NCBI RefSeq assembly: GCF_004193775.1
Contig: NC_041005.1
Coordinates: 2,234,501 to 2,298,500, forward strand
Length of the DNA stretch: 64,000 nucleotides
Source of the DNA: Glycine soja
Lineage: Eukaryota; Streptophyta; Magnoliopsida; Fabales; Fabaceae
Direction: 5' to 3'
Every line of letters starts with the position of its first letter. Positions within the stretch are counted from its first letter, which is position 1. Made by a program: the position numbers and the translations under genes. Below, piece after piece: positions 52,552 through 63,964 of the stretch. Below the pieces are notes generated by a model. That model ran no database searches, was not told the DNA's origin, and saw only the letters and a list, made by a program, of their open reading frames with translations.

Positions 52552-55500
52552 ATGGCTACAACATCATCAAATAATGGTTTTCCAGCACACCTACCAATAT
52601 TTGATGGGAAAAACTATGATCAATGGATCGCGAAGATGAAGGTAATATTCAGATTTCAAGATGTGGTTGAAATCGTGAATACTGGAGTTGCTGCATTACC
52701 CAGAAACCCAACTGATGATCAAAATGCTGCGCACAAAGAACAAAAGAAAAGGGATGGTAAAGCTTTGTTCATCATTCATCAATGTTTGGATGCAGACATT
52801 TTTGAGAAGATTGTGCATTGTGAAAATGCAAAAGAAGCTTGGGATACTTTGGCTAGGAACTATGGTGGAGATGAAAAGTTAAAGAAGGTACGATTGCAAG
52901 CTCTGAGAAGGCAATATGAATTGCTGCAGATGACTGAGGGTGAAACTGTTAATCAATACTTTGTGAGGTTAACAAGCTTAACTAATCAAATGGTGAGAAA
53001 TGGTGAAAAAATCTCTGATTTGATGAAGATTGAGAAGGTGTTGAGAACACTAACTCCTAAGTTTGATCACATAGTAGTAGCTAAAGAAGAGTCAAAGAAT
53101 CTTGATGAGTTGAAGATTGAAGAACTTCAAGCATCGCTAGAGGCTCATGAACTGAGATTAAATGAAAGAAGCAAGATCAAAGACAAGTCAAATGAAAGTG
53201 CAGCTGATCAAGCTCTGCAGGCTCAGCATCAGAAGAAAGGAAAGTATAAGAAAGGCAAAAGAAAGAATCAGAATTCAAAGAACTCAAATGAAGGAACAAG
53301 CAAAGGCCATGATCACAGTTCTCAAGAAGGAAATAAAGGTCAGAAGAAGAAGATCAACAAGAAAGATATTCAGTGTTATAATTGTCAGAAGTGGGGTCAC
53401 TTTGCAGCTGAATGCAAATCTAAGAAGGTACCAAGAGAAGAATCTGATGAAGCTCAATTTGTTCATGACAATGAGGGTTACGATTCAGAAGGAGCTATGT
53501 TAATGGCAATCATCAAAGAAGAAGATGATGATGATCAATGGTATCTAGACACAGGTTGTTCAAACCACATGAGTGGGAAGAAAACCTGGTTTTGTGAGCT
53601 TGATGAGTCAGTCACAAGGAAGATTAGATTTGCTGATGACAGTGTGGTGAATGCTGAAGGCATAGGCAAGATCAAGATTCAGAGCAAAGATGGTAAAGAC
53701 TCATTCATTTCTGATGTTCTTTATGTTCCAAATATGAAAAGTAATCTCATTAGTATTGGACAATTGCTTAAGAAGGGTTATACTGTGAGAATGGAAGACA
53801 AGATCTTGAGAATTTTTGACAATAAAATGAGAACAATTCTGAAAGTTCAAATGTCAAGACAAAGAACTTTCAAAATTGGAATCAATATTGTTGAAAATCA
53901 ATGCTTGTTGACAAAAGCTGGTAATGAGAACTGGTTATGGCACCAAAGATTTGGGCATTTGAATTTTGGAGATCTCAATAAGCTTCAGAAGAAGAAAATG
54001 GTAATTGGATTGCCTCAGATTACTGAACCTGACAAGGTGTGTGACAAGTGTTGTATTTCAAAGCAGTCAAGGAGTTCTTACAACACTGAGATTCCAACCA
54101 GAGCAACAAGAAAGCTGGAGACAATTCACTCTGATGTGTGTGGACCATTTGAAGTAAAATCAATGGGAGGTAATAACTATTTTGTATCATTCATAGATGA
54201 GTTTACTAGAAAATTATGGATATACTTGATAGTTAAGAAAAGTGAAGTCCTTGATGTCTTTAAGAAGTTTAGAATAATGGTTCAGAATGAAAGTGGTGAA
54301 GTAGTAAGCAAGCTTAGAACTGATGGTGGTGGAGAATACACATCTAATGAGTTCAGGTCATTTTGTGAATCAAATGGCATTAAGCATGAAGTGACTGCAC
54401 CCTATACTCCACAACACAATGGTATTGCAGAGAGAAAGAATAGAACCATTGTGAATATGGTGAGAAGCATGATTAAAGAAAAGGGTTTACCAACCTATCT
54501 GTGGGGTGAAGCAACTGCTACCGCAATTTATTTGTTGAACAGATGTCCAACCAAGAGATTAGAGTATGTTACACCTGAAGAAGCTTGGTCAGGAATCAAA
54601 CCGTGTGTGAAGCATCTGAGAGTGTTTGGTTCATTGTGTTTTAGGCACATACCTGATCAATTGAGAAGGAAGCTAGATGACAAGGCTCAAGCAGTTGTCA
54701 TGGTTGGTTATCACTCAACAGGTTCATACAAATTGTATGATCCTATAGAGAAGAAAATAATGTTCAGCAAAGATGTAAAGTTTGATGAAGCAAGTAGCTG
54801 GAATTGGGAAGGTAGCTCATCAAGGAAGAATAGTATGGTGTATCTCAATGATACTGAATCACCAGTACAAGAGGTGAACACAAATCAAGGAGGTGCATCT
54901 GAAAGACCAACTAGAAATGTACAAGCTCCACAAAGGCTGAATGATTGTGTGAGGTTTCCAGATACTGCAGTGGCTGATGATGGTGAACTAATTCAACTAG
55001 CTATGCTAGCTGAATCTGAGCCAGTCAGTCTTGAACAAGCAATGAAGGAAAAGCATTGGAGGAATGCTATGTTAGATGAGTTACAGTCCATAGAAAAGAA
55101 TGAAACATGGTCTTTGGTTAAGTTACCTACGAGCAAGAAGTGTATTGATGTGAAGTGGGTATACAAGACTAAATTGAAGCCAGATGGTCAAGTTGCAAAA
55201 TATAAGGCTAGGCTTGTGGCAAGAGGTTTTCTGCAGAGACAAGGCCTAGATTATAATGAGGTTTTTGCCCCTGTAGCTAGAATGGAGACAATAAGATTGA
55301 TTATTGCAATAGCTAGCTGGAAGAGTTGGAAGATGTTTCAACTAGATGTCAAATCAGCATTTTTGAATGGTGAGCTAGAAGAAGAAGTTTATGTGAGTCA
55401 GCCACCTGGATTTGAGATAAAGGGCAAGGAGGATTATGTGTACAGACTGAGGAAAGCTCTATATGGCCTTAAGCAGGCACCCAGAGCTTGGAATAAGAAA

Positions 55501-56559
55501 ATTGACCAATTTCTTATCAGTCAAGGCTTTGAGAAATGCATCACAGAACATGGAATTTACTTTAGAAATTCTGATGACAACCAGAAGTTGATAGTATGTT
55601 TGTATGTTGATGATATGATTGTAACTGGAAGTGATACAATGGAAATTGAATGGTTTAAGGAAGCCATGATGAGAAAGTTTGAAATGTCAGATTTGGGTGT
55701 GTTATCATATTTTCTAGGAATAGAAATTGTGATGTCCACAGAAGGAGTGCTTATTCATCAGAAGAAGTATGCAAGAGACATATTGAAGAGGTTCAATATG
55801 AATAATAGCAAGCCTGTCACCACTCCAATTGATACTGGTACAAAGCTAATCAAGGAAGGCGTAGAAGAACCAGTGGATGCTACTTTGTTCAAGCAGGTTG
55901 TAGGTTCACTGAGATATTTGTGCCACACTAGGCCTGATATTACTTATGGTGTTGGATTGATTAGTAGATTCATGGAAAAGCCCATGACTTCACACTTAGT
56001 AGCAGCTAAGAGGATACTAAGATATGTGAAGGGTACAGAGGGACTTGGTATTCTATATAGAACTGGAATTGACACACCAGATGCTGAACTATATGGATAC
56101 TCAGACTCTGACTGGAGTGGAGATGTTAATGACAGAAAGAGTACTGCAGCTTATGTGTTTATGTATGGTAATGCACCATTCTCATGGTGTTCAAAGAAGC
56201 AGGCAGTGGTTGCATTATCATCGTGTGAAGCTGAGTACATAGCTGCTTCAATGGCAGCTTGTCAAGCTCAATGGTTATGCATGCTTATGCAGGAATTGGG
56301 TTTGAAGTCTGATGATAAGGTTAGAATTATGTTAGATAGCAAGTCTGCTATCGATTTGGCTAAGCATCCTGTAGCTCATGGTAGGAGCAAGCATATAGAG
56401 ACCAGATATCATTTCTTGAGAGATCAAGTGAACAATGATAAGCTGGAGCTTCTGCACTGCAAGACTGAAGATCAACTTGCAGACATTCTGACTAAGGCTC
56501 TGAAGACGAGCACACTTGAAAACCTGAAGATGAAGTTAGAGATGAATTCGACAAGCTAA
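52552..56559 (+). CDS. Copia gag-pol polyprotein, single open frame
   Basis: 1335 residues with no stop or frameshift. Order: gag with a UBN2-type core (about 10-230); a lysine-rich linker; zinc knuckle C-x2-C-x4-H-x4-C starting at Cys275; aspartic protease with active Asp333 in LDTG; GAG-pre-integrase with WHQRFGHLN; integrase catalytic Asp528, Asp591 and Glu627, the last two separated by exactly 35 residues as in the D,D35E family; reverse transcriptase with KARLVARGF, QLDVKSAFLNGELEEEVY and the YVDDM box at 1018-1022; RNase H with Asp1185, Glu1226 and Asp1262. The start is the first ATG after the primer site in a good context (AAAGATGGC). Gag and pol share one frame, as in other Copia elements. 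All catalytic residues are intact, so the copy may be mobile. Confidence 0.97.
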   Translation: MATTSSNNGFPAHLPIFDGKNYDQWIAKMKVIFRFQDVVEIVNTGVAALPRNPTDDQNAAHKEQKKRDGKALFIIHQCLDADIFEKIVHCENAKEAWDTLARNYGGDEKLKKVRLQALRRQYELLQMTEGETVNQYFVRLTSLTNQMVRNGEKISDLMKIEKVLRTLTPKFDHIVVAKEESKNLDELKIEELQASLEAHELRLNERSKIKDKSNESAADQALQAQHQKKGKYKKGKRKNQNSKNSNEGTSKGHDHSSQEGNKGQKKKINKKDIQCYNCQKWGHFAAECKSKKVPREESDEAQFVHDNEGYDSEGAMLMAIIKEEDDDDQWYLDTGCSNHMSGKKTWFCELDESVTRKIRFADDSVVNAEGIGKIKIQSKDGKDSFISDVLYVPNMKSNLISIGQLLKKGYTVRMEDKILRIFDNKMRTILKVQMSRQRTFKIGINIVENQCLLTKAGNENWLWHQRFGHLNFGDLNKLQKKKMVIGLPQITEPDKVCDKCCISKQSRSSYNTEIPTRATRKLETIHSDVCGPFEVKSMGGNNYFVSFIDEFTRKLWIYLIVKKSEVLDVFKKFRIMVQNESGEVVSKLRTDGGGEYTSNEFRSFCESNGIKHEVTAPYTPQHNGIAERKNRTIVNMVRSMIKEKGLPTYLWGEATATAIYLLNRCPTKRLEYVTPEEAWSGIKPCVKHLRVFGSLCFRHIPDQLRRKLDDKAQAVVMVGYHSTGSYKLYDPIEKKIMFSKDVKFDEASSWNWEGSSSRKNSMVYLNDTESPVQEVNTNQGGASERPTRNVQAPQRLNDCVRFPDTAVADDGELIQLAMLAESEPVSLEQAMKEKHWRNAMLDELQSIEKNETWSLVKLPTSKKCIDVKWVYKTKLKPDGQVAKYKARLVARGFLQRQGLDYNEVFAPVARMETIRLIIAIASWKSWKMFQLDVKSAFLNGELEEEVYVSQPPGFEIKGKEDYVYRLRKALYGLKQAPRAWNKKIDQFLISQGFEKCITEHGIYFRNSDDNQKLIVCLYVDDMIVTGSDTMEIEWFKEAMMRKFEMSDLGVLSYFLGIEIVMSTEGVLIHQKKYARDILKRFNMNNSKPVTTPIDTGTKLIKEGVEEPVDATLFKQVVGSLRYLCHTRPDITYGVGLISRFMEKPMTSHLVAAKRILRYVKGTEGLGILYRTGIDTPDAELYGYSDSDWSGDVNDRKSTAAYVFMYGNAPFSWCSKKQAVVALSSCEAEYIAASMAACQAQWLCMLMQELGLKSDDKVRIMLDSKSAIDLAKHPVAHGRSKHIETRYHFLRDQVNNDKLELLHCKTEDQLADILTKALKTSTLENLKMKLEMNSTS

Positions 56560-56565
56560 GATTGT

Positions 56566-56577
56566 AATAAGGAGGTG
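56566..56577 (+). other. Polypurine tract before 3' LTR
   Basis: AATAAGGAGGTG abuts the 3' LTR and follows the gag-pol stop by a few bases. It is the expected plus-strand priming site, though short and ending in TG. Confidence 0.65.
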
Positions 56578-56863
56578 TATTAGTTGTTGTATTTCAATCT
56601 TAGTTCAGGAGTTGTTGTTTCAGAAGTTCTGGTGTTTCAGAACTTGGTAGTTGATCAGAATCTGAAGTTTGTTTTGTCCAGCTGTCATTTCGGTTAGTTA
56701 GTTAGAATGACAGCTGTAGTTTGTTAAAGTTTGTGGCCTATATATAGGGCCTTTGTAATCTACATTTAGTAGTTGTGATCAATAAAATTTTCTTCCTTCT
56801 TTAATTCAATTTCTCTTAAAACTTAGTAACAAGTTTTCTCCATTAGCGTTCAAAACTCCAACA
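56578..56863 (+). repeat. 3' LTR of the Copia element
   Basis: 286 bp, matching 52202-52487 with a single visible difference. It is followed directly by the GTTTA target duplication. Confidence 0.97.
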
Positions 56864-56868
56864 GTTTA

Positions 56869-58959
56869 AAGGTAACGAATGAAGGACATTCAAATTCAAT
56901 AAACAACGGTGTTAGAGTAGGAATCATCTAATTTTTGTGTCAAAACGTGTCTCTACTCTCTACCCTTGAATCATATCATTTAACACATTTTAATAGCTTA
57001 AATGGGTTAACTGATTTTGTGATTCCTACAAACATGTGATGTGAGGTCACTTATGCCTATTTTAGTTGGAATCGGAATCAAGATGAGTATGCGGTGGTGG
57101 CTGATCCCATTTGGTTGTACAATAATATTGGACCCACCCAAAACTTCTCTTGCATTATTTCGGTAGTAACTTATAAAAGGTGGTTTTTTTTATTATCAGT
57201 TATAAAGAGTAGTTTACGTAATGACTACAAGGTTCCGTTCGATAGTTTCGAAGGAGTTGATGTTAATTTTCTGGTAGTAGTTTTTGTTTCTTTCCTTTAT
57301 TTGGGACTTTGAACTGGTCGCATGATCCGATTTTTTCAGCTAAATAAGAGAGGAGCAAACAACAAATATTTGAGAAACGAGTCTCTTGCCCAGAAGACAA
57401 ACCAAACAAGAGGTGAATACAACTAGTTGGTTAATACACCGAGTTGTAGTCGTATAATTCAATAATTTTTATAAAGCAGTATTCCATGCTAACTGTGTGT
57501 CTGTATTGATTTTCATCCAACCACCAGAGGGAATGATCAACTAATCACTTTCACCATCATATTTTCCCACCACAAGGATTCTGTCATTAGGTGTTTTTGT
57601 TCTGCGAATTTCCAAACAAAATCTGTTTATGAGGCTATGAGCAATTGAGCATAGGCAGGATTTTCAATATGATCCTCGTGAATCGTGATGTTTTTATATT
57701 ATTTGTAGAATCAGGTGATAACCAAAAGTATGTTGCGAATCAAGCTAGGAGAAAGAAAGCGTTAACTTGGTTGTGAACTGATGTAGGGAGAATGCCATGC
57801 TAACATAGTCTGTCTTCGCCTTTAATATTTGAGAAGGGGCCCAATCTCGTATTCTCAGGTCGGCGTGACGTAAGTCCCACATTTTCTAGAATACGGAACA
57901 GATAAGTCTTTATAAACCTTGAAGTAAGATTGTAGTTCGCCGAGCTGGGCTATGCTAGTTCGTCAAGCTGCTGGAACAGCTCTTGGGCTTGTTGGGTTGA
58001 ACTATGTCTGCAATATCTGGCTTGCCCGCTCCAAGTTGGGAGTTGTGTCACGGTGAGTCCATTTGCTTGGACCATGACTTCTTTTAAAATTTTATGAAAA
58101 AAGCTTGCATGTGGACCGCGTTAGTTGGGCGTGAAGTTGTAGAAGTTGCAATATCCACTAGTGAGAAATTGATTAGCCTTCTTCTATCTCCCTCACTCAT
58201 CCACTGTTTCTTCTCCACCAGATGCTCCAGACAATTCTCTAGTCATATAATGTTGAGTGTCTTTAGTGCTTGAAATTCACGTAAAGTTCACTGTGATCTA
58301 TTAATTTCTTCAAGAACGTTAACATATGAACTACTAGGTATATATATATGGTCTCTTGCCAATCAAACTGTGAACAAGAAAGTGTTGACTTTTTATTAGA
58401 CTTCATAAGGTTATATTGATCAACTTCTTTTTTCAGAAAAGTCATATTTAAGTTATATTATACTTAAAAATTGAGTCAAGTTTATAATATCTCAGGTAGT
58501 TTCAGTGTAAAAGAGATAAAATTATTTAAAATTTCTTGTGAGAATAATAGAATCCCCAAGCTTGAAAGAACGCTTAGAATCTTAGAAGTTTGAGTGGAAT
58601 CTTTCACGACCCACGTTGATTTCCTAAATGGATCAAATCATAAGAAATTTAAAACGAAATGTTCTAAACATAAACATAGACAGTGAACATAAACTACAAT
58701 AATACATTTTTATATACACACATATATAATAAGTATACAACTACTAGTTGTACATTTTTATTGACATATAACTCACAAGCTGCTTACATAAAACTCAAAC
58801 TGCACAAACCTATTAATATCGGGGCGATAGAGCATCACCACCACCATCCCTTAATACTAATATTTACATATAACATAATATTAATATAGGAGGCGTAGAA
58901 CCATGACGTGCGGAAATAACCACGTCATGGTTTGTTTCCCATACAGTCAAAGGTAGACA

Positions 58960-59004
<45 letters not shown>

Positions 59005-59195
59005 ATATCCTATTTAACTAAATAAGTCTTAATTTTGGGTATCATCTACGTCTTTACAAAGTACTTACTTACCCCTCCTATGTACACTATATATATATAT
59101 ATATATATTAAAAAAAAAACCAGGTGGTAAGATAATTGAGAAGAAAAGCTATAGCTTGTGACTTTCCATTGCCCTTCAGAGTTGTTGTGATGAAA
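56869..59195. other. Intergenic DNA downstream of the Copia element
   Basis: No gene recognised. A patch at about 57855-58080 (starting near GTAAGTCCCACATTTTCTAG and containing TCTTTATAAACCTTG) resembles the promoter part of some plant LTRs, but no boundaries could be set. (TA)n runs lie at 58962-59001 and about 59086-59108, in the 3' flank of the DREB2D gene. Confidence 0.45.
58962..59001. repeat. (TA)n microsatellite
   Basis: About 40 bp of uninterrupted TA dinucleotides, with a second shorter run about 90 bp further on. Confidence 0.95.
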
Positions 59196-59933
59196 TTACA
59201 TGCACCATGGGGTTTGCAGAGAGTCCCAAACACCAACATCAGCCAAGTTGTTCCCCGACGCGTAAATCGCAGTCTCTGCTGCAATGTGAGGAAAATCTAG
59301 AGACATAGCAGCTTCAGCCCAAATGGAATCATCGAAAACCGGCAAACCCTCGTTCATTGTCGCCCACGATGGACGAAACTCGACCTCATTCTCCACAGGC
59401 TTGGGATTGGTGTCCAAGGGAAGAGACACGATGGAGTCACTGGTGTAAATTGGTCCAACTCCAACCTGCTGAGAGGCCATGGAAACTTCTGGATTATTGA
59501 TGTTGTTGAAATTAGAACACGTAGCCATGTCTATGTAATTGTTTTGAATCTGCTGCAGGTTTTCCATTTGAGTGTTGTTGGTAACAGAAGAAGGTGGTGG
59601 TGGTGATGGTGGTGGACACTGAGATTGAGATTTGATAGAGAGTTCTGGTAAATTGAGTTTGGCATCAGAGCCATAAAGCTTACGTGCAGCAGCATCATAA
59701 GCCAAAGCAGCTTCATGAGAGGTCTCAAAAGTCCCGAGCCAGAGCCGAGCACCTCGATTGGGTTCACGGATTTCAGCAACCCATTTCCCCCATGTTCTCT
59801 GTCTCACACCTTTGTAGGTGCAACTAGCATTCTCAGGACCTCCTTTTCCTCTCATGCAACCCTTTCTCGAGCTGGCTTGTGCTGGCTTCTTCAATTGCTT
59901 CCTCTCCTCAATTCCAATGCCCGATTTCAGCAT
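59196..59933 (-). CDS. DREB2D: DREB2D-type AP2/ERF transcription factor
   Basis: DREB subgroup A-2 factors bind the dehydration-responsive element core (CCGAC) in the nucleus and activate drought, heat or salt genes. The frame is intronless and 245 residues from the ATG at 59931-59933. An ATG 72 nt upstream would add a hydrophobic segment foreign to the family, so the inner one was chosen. Basic residues RKQLKK and the subgroup A-2 motif [16 protein letters not shown] (23-38) precede the AP2 domain (about 40-97), which has the conserved [11 protein letters not shown] with Val52 and Glu57 in the DREB-specifying positions and RLWLGTF. The C-terminal half is Ser/Pro- and Asn-rich, with an acidic/aromatic end containing [20 protein letters not shown], likely the activation region and similar to At1g75490. 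There is no sign of damage. Confidence 0.95.
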   Translation of the reverse strand: MLKSGIGIEERKQLKKPAQASSRKGCMRGKGGPENASCTYKGVRQRTWGKWVAEIREPNRGARLWLGTFETSHEAALAYDAAARKLYGSDAKLNLPELSIKSQSQCPPPSPPPPSSVTNNTQMENLQQIQNNYIDMATCSNFNNINNPEVSMASQQVGVGPIYTSDSIVSLPLDTNPKPVENEVEFRPSWATMNEGLPVFDDSIWAEAAMSLDFPHIAAETAIYASGNNLADVGVWDSLQTPWCM

Positions 59934-60047
59934 TTTGAAAGCCTTGAAATTTGTAATGATGAGGGAAGTTACAACAAAAGTGAGTGAGTAGAGAGATACG
60001 CTCAATAGCTTCTTAATTATAAAGAGGGTATGAGGTTGATGGGGGCC

Positions 60048-60055
60048 TATTTATA
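60048..60055 (-). promoter_or_regulatory. Probable TATA box of DREB2D
   Basis: On the minus strand TATAAATA lies about 115 bp upstream of the chosen ATG. This spacing supports the shorter start, since the upstream ATG would sit only some 45 bp away. Confidence 0.55.
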
Positions 60056-60802
60056 TTGCCAAAACCAAGAGAGAGTGTAAATACTAAGTACAACACTACA
60101 AGTGCATGAAACGTGGCACCATGGTGGGCCCATGATGCTACTTGGCATTGTGAACCAGACAGATCGTGTCCACTATGAGCCTCACTGTTGATTTCTCTGA
60201 TACACACTTGGCCTTCCCTTTTCTAGGCATATAAGCTAAGCTCATGTGGCAAACAGCCAACACCAAACAGAATTCAAATTGTTACTAAACTTATTTATTA
60301 TTATTTGGGAAGGAATTTTTGTGATGGATACGATGGGTGCGGAATAAAAGAACAATAAAAAATTAGACCAAAGTGTTAAAGAAAATTAAAGGTGTGGGTG
60401 AGAGGAGGCGGTTGTGTGGATAATAGGGATTTTATGCCTTAGATAGAAAATTTGGATTCGGATAAGTCATTTACCATTGGGTGGGAGCGGTGTCATTGGA
60501 AGGAAACGGTTCAAGATAAGTGCTTGCGGGGGTTCCAAAACTGCGCACATGAAAATTAGCAACAATCCCAGGTGTTTCATCAAAGGGAAATGACTTGAAA
60601 ATCAGTGAATAGTAAAAGGCGAAATTCAAGATCCAATGGTGTGAGACACCACACGTACCAAATGGGACACGGGTACGCGTTTACCGAAATTGATCGGCAA
60701 TGACATTGCACACACCCCTTAATTATTATGGTACATATTCATACTTCATTAGCACTAGTGGAACTAGGTAGTGCCCTTCCTTTTTTTGTCGTTTGTAACA
60801 CA

Positions 60803-60900
60803 CACTATAAGAAATCATTTGCCGTTACAAACAAATAAGGTGGTAGAGAAGAACTCATCTAGGTGTTTGTCATCACAAAAGACGACCGTTGGTGTTATGG
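60803..60900 (+). mobile_element. Possible CACTA (En/Spm) transposon end
   Basis: CACTATAAGAAATCATTTGC resembles the CACTACAAGAAA terminus of CACTA elements. A partner end was not found in the window, and the extent of the element is unknown. The end coordinate is nominal. Confidence 0.4.
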
Positions 60901-61703
60901 AATATAGCTAGCCCCTTCTTAGCCAAAAGCATTAACAACAAAACAAGCGGTGGATAGAAAAGACTAGATAAGGAGTAACCGAGAACAAGAGATAAGCAGT
61001 CTTTAATGTTTACTACTATATGAACTGCGGGATTCGTGATTTATATAGGCAGGGTTCATGTCATAATTTGTGTCACACTTCATTGAGCATCACATTAAAT
61101 TCAATTAGCAACTTCTTACCAAAAAAAGAAATTCAATAAGCAAGTGGAGCATAGCATCCAATGGGCAGAAACCAACAAGGGGGAAGGTAGAGTCAGCAAG
61201 GCAACACGTATCTCTTTCGTTCAAATCAAGGTTTTCAAAATCACAACCTGCGATAAGTTTTGTTGATAACCTAATTTGTAGTTAGTACTTGTTTGTTTTC
61301 AATTTATATTGGGTTTGTAAGCTTGAATTTAGATTACCATCCAAGTGTTTTCAATTTTTTCTCCAAATTTTCTCTACCCAAATAAATTTTGGTACCGGTA
61401 GTCCTTAGCGTTACGTTATTAGAAGAAGGTCAAGAATGGTATATGCTCATCTCATTGATTAAAAAAAAAAAAACCATCGTATATATCGATCTAATGAATA
61501 TGCGTTGCTTTTATTGCATGAAAGTGCTAATATTTAGAACAAAACAAAGTACCAAGGCTTATAAGAAGCCTTTTGTATTCTAAACCACTGTTACATGATA
61601 TCTCGAGCGAAGTCAGCTACATCTCCTAGGAATGTAGAATCAATATATTTAAGTCTCAGTTTTTTCACACGATAATGATGAAATACGTCAAAAATTATAT
61701 ATG

Positions 61704-61708
<5 letters not shown>

Positions 61709-61751
<43 letters not shown>
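61709..61751. repeat. (AT)n microsatellite
   Basis: An alternating TA run of just over 40 bp, preceded by ATGTATGTAT. Confidence 0.95.
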
Positions 61752-61752
<1 letters not shown>

Positions 61753-63835
61753 CAATGTCACATGTCAGTATCTACATAAATTGTCTTTTACATATGCACT
61801 GTTGATGAAATTCGTGTAACAAGAAGGGGGCAATTTCATCCGGCATCATGTGTAACTCTAAAAACTAAAGGTTGTGAAAGAGAGAGTACATGAATGAAAG
61901 AGAGAGATGCATAAAGAGATTAATTATGATGCACTTTTTTTTACACAATATAATGTAACGTGGAAAGATGTGGAAAGTCTCGGTTGAACCATGGCCATCA
62001 CCATAATCTCACAGCAAACACAACTCTTTTTTTTTTATTCTTAGAGTTAGGTATGATGCAAAGGATAAAATTATCTACAATGTGTTTAGTTCCACATTTT
62101 CGAGCACTCCATGCATGTCAAACAAGAAGCTACGTAGAGTAGCTTTTATGGGGGTTTTTTTTTTTTTTTTCATTTAACATGATAAAACTCCGACATATAC
62201 ATTGTTAATGCTATCTCAAACATGATATTCATCTGTATTTGGACACATCTCAAACACGTAAAATTACATCCATCTTTTTAAATGCGTTGAAGCTGCATCA
62301 GGTTATTATTAGAAAGACATGCGTATCATGCACCTAGACATGAGACAAAACACGCTGTTTTACTTATTATGCGTGTACAATCATTTTCGGATATTTAAGA
62401 TGCAAAATTTATGCAAATAGTGACACACAGGGCACTGCTATCTGCGGTTTTTCATTTACTCTCTGTTCTAAAACTATTGATATCTAACATATATTGACCT
62501 ATAAAGATTAAGAAGCATTTAATAAATGTAAAATATTAATATATTTGGTCTAGAATATTCTTATTTAATACTACTATAAGATTTAAATGTGATTTTGTAA
62601 TGAGATTTAGCAGATGCTGCTTGTATTTCTTTCCCTAGAGGCTTCTAGGTGTGAATAAAAAGCATTTCACCAAAAAAAAAGTATATGTGGAAAAAAATGT
62701 GACTCTTGAAATTGATAAAATATCAATAGCTATGGAAATAGTAGTAAAAAAAACGCAAAAACATCAAAAGCTAGTGTTTTTTTGCCTATAAGAAGCATAC
62801 ATAAAAAATGATTTGTCACAAGATAACATTAAAATTGTAAAGATATTTTTTTTTTTTGTAAATAATATTAAGTTTTTCTTAAATTGATCAGAAAGTCAAA
62901 AGTATAAAAATGAGATGCAAATGGATAAAAACTACCCCCACATGCCCATCATTGTAATGGACTAATTTCATTTAGCGTCAATTTGGTAGTGTGAAAATTG
63001 TGGGAAAGAGAAGGGGAGGCAGAGAAATAGGCTAGAAAATAAATTAAAAAAGAATTGGTTTGGTAGATTTGAAACAGTGAGTAGGAAAAATAAAAAGTGA
63101 TGGATCAGTAAAAAAAACATTTCTAAGCAAAAGATAGCAGAAATTACAAAGAAAAGGGTGAGAATATGGTCCTAATACCTTTGTTCTCATGACTAGAGAG
63201 CATGCATTAAAGTGATAATATAATCTATTATGTTATGTTTTACATATAAAATATACCATAATCGATTAAGTGATTTTGAGAAAAACTTGCATCTTTTGGC
63301 ATAAGTTAGTACATGTTCAAATTAAAATTTGTAAACTTAAATTTAACCTAAACTTAAGTTTACAAAAACAACCTAAGTCTTCTTTCTACAAAAATTGAAT
63401 TTCCAGACAAAATTTTAATGTACAAACATACTTTTGATAGTAACCTAGTAACCAAAAGTGTTGCAACATTGAGTTTAGAACATCCCAAACGAAAAATCAA
63501 GCATAACCCAGTCATCAGCATCACTTGATTCAATCAAATGATTTAACTTCAGAAAATTAAGCGAAATAATGTGACGCTGAACGCATCATTGCTGATCACA
63601 AAGAAATATTGATAGGCTCCCACACCAAAATTATAATGATAAATAAAATTAAAAATTCATAAAAGACCAAATAAAAATTTAATTCAGACATGCCTTTTGT
63701 ACACACCCAACGTTTTGATTGATAACTTGAAACTTACTGACAAAAGAGATTGAAGTCTTCAATCTTCCTTTCATATCCACATACATGTAACCAAAAGATT
63801 TTACATCAAATATTTAAACAATATAATATATATAT

Positions 63836-63964
63836 CCTTAATTTTGGCAGCTCAACCTCAATGGATTGAAAATCATCTAAATTAAGGGAAATTATGGTAC
63901 TTAATTTTGTCTGTCCAACCTTTCAATGGATTGAAAATAACTTAAATTAGTAGAAATTATGGCA
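63836..63964. repeat. Diverged tandem duplication of about 64 bp
   Basis: Two units, 63836-63898 and 63900-63964, share CTTAATTTTG, CAACCT, TCAATGGATTGAAAAT, TAAATTA and GAAATTATGG in order. Non-coding. Confidence 0.75.

Larger units (their letters stand above)
52202..56863 (+). mobile_element. Complete Copia LTR retrotransposon, very young insertion
   Basis: The element is 4662 bp: two 286-bp LTRs (52202-52487, 56578-56863), a primer-binding site, one open gag-pol frame and a polypurine tract. GTTTA is duplicated at 52197-52201 and 56864-56868, proving insertion by integrase with a 5-bp stagger. The LTRs differ at one position I can see (A in the left, G in the right, within GTTGATCA[A/G]AATCTGAAG). 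Domain order gag-protease-integrase-RT-RNase H is Copia. The LTRs start TATTAG and end CCAACA, so the outer bases are TA..CA rather than TG..CA. All parts needed for autonomous movement appear present. Similar to plant Copia families generally; the exact family is not assigned. Confidence 0.97.

Noticed and set aside
59934..60005. Upstream in-frame ATG extending DREB2D by 24 residues
   Set aside because: The extension is hydrophobic and unlike any DREB N-terminus, and the TATA box position favours the inner start.
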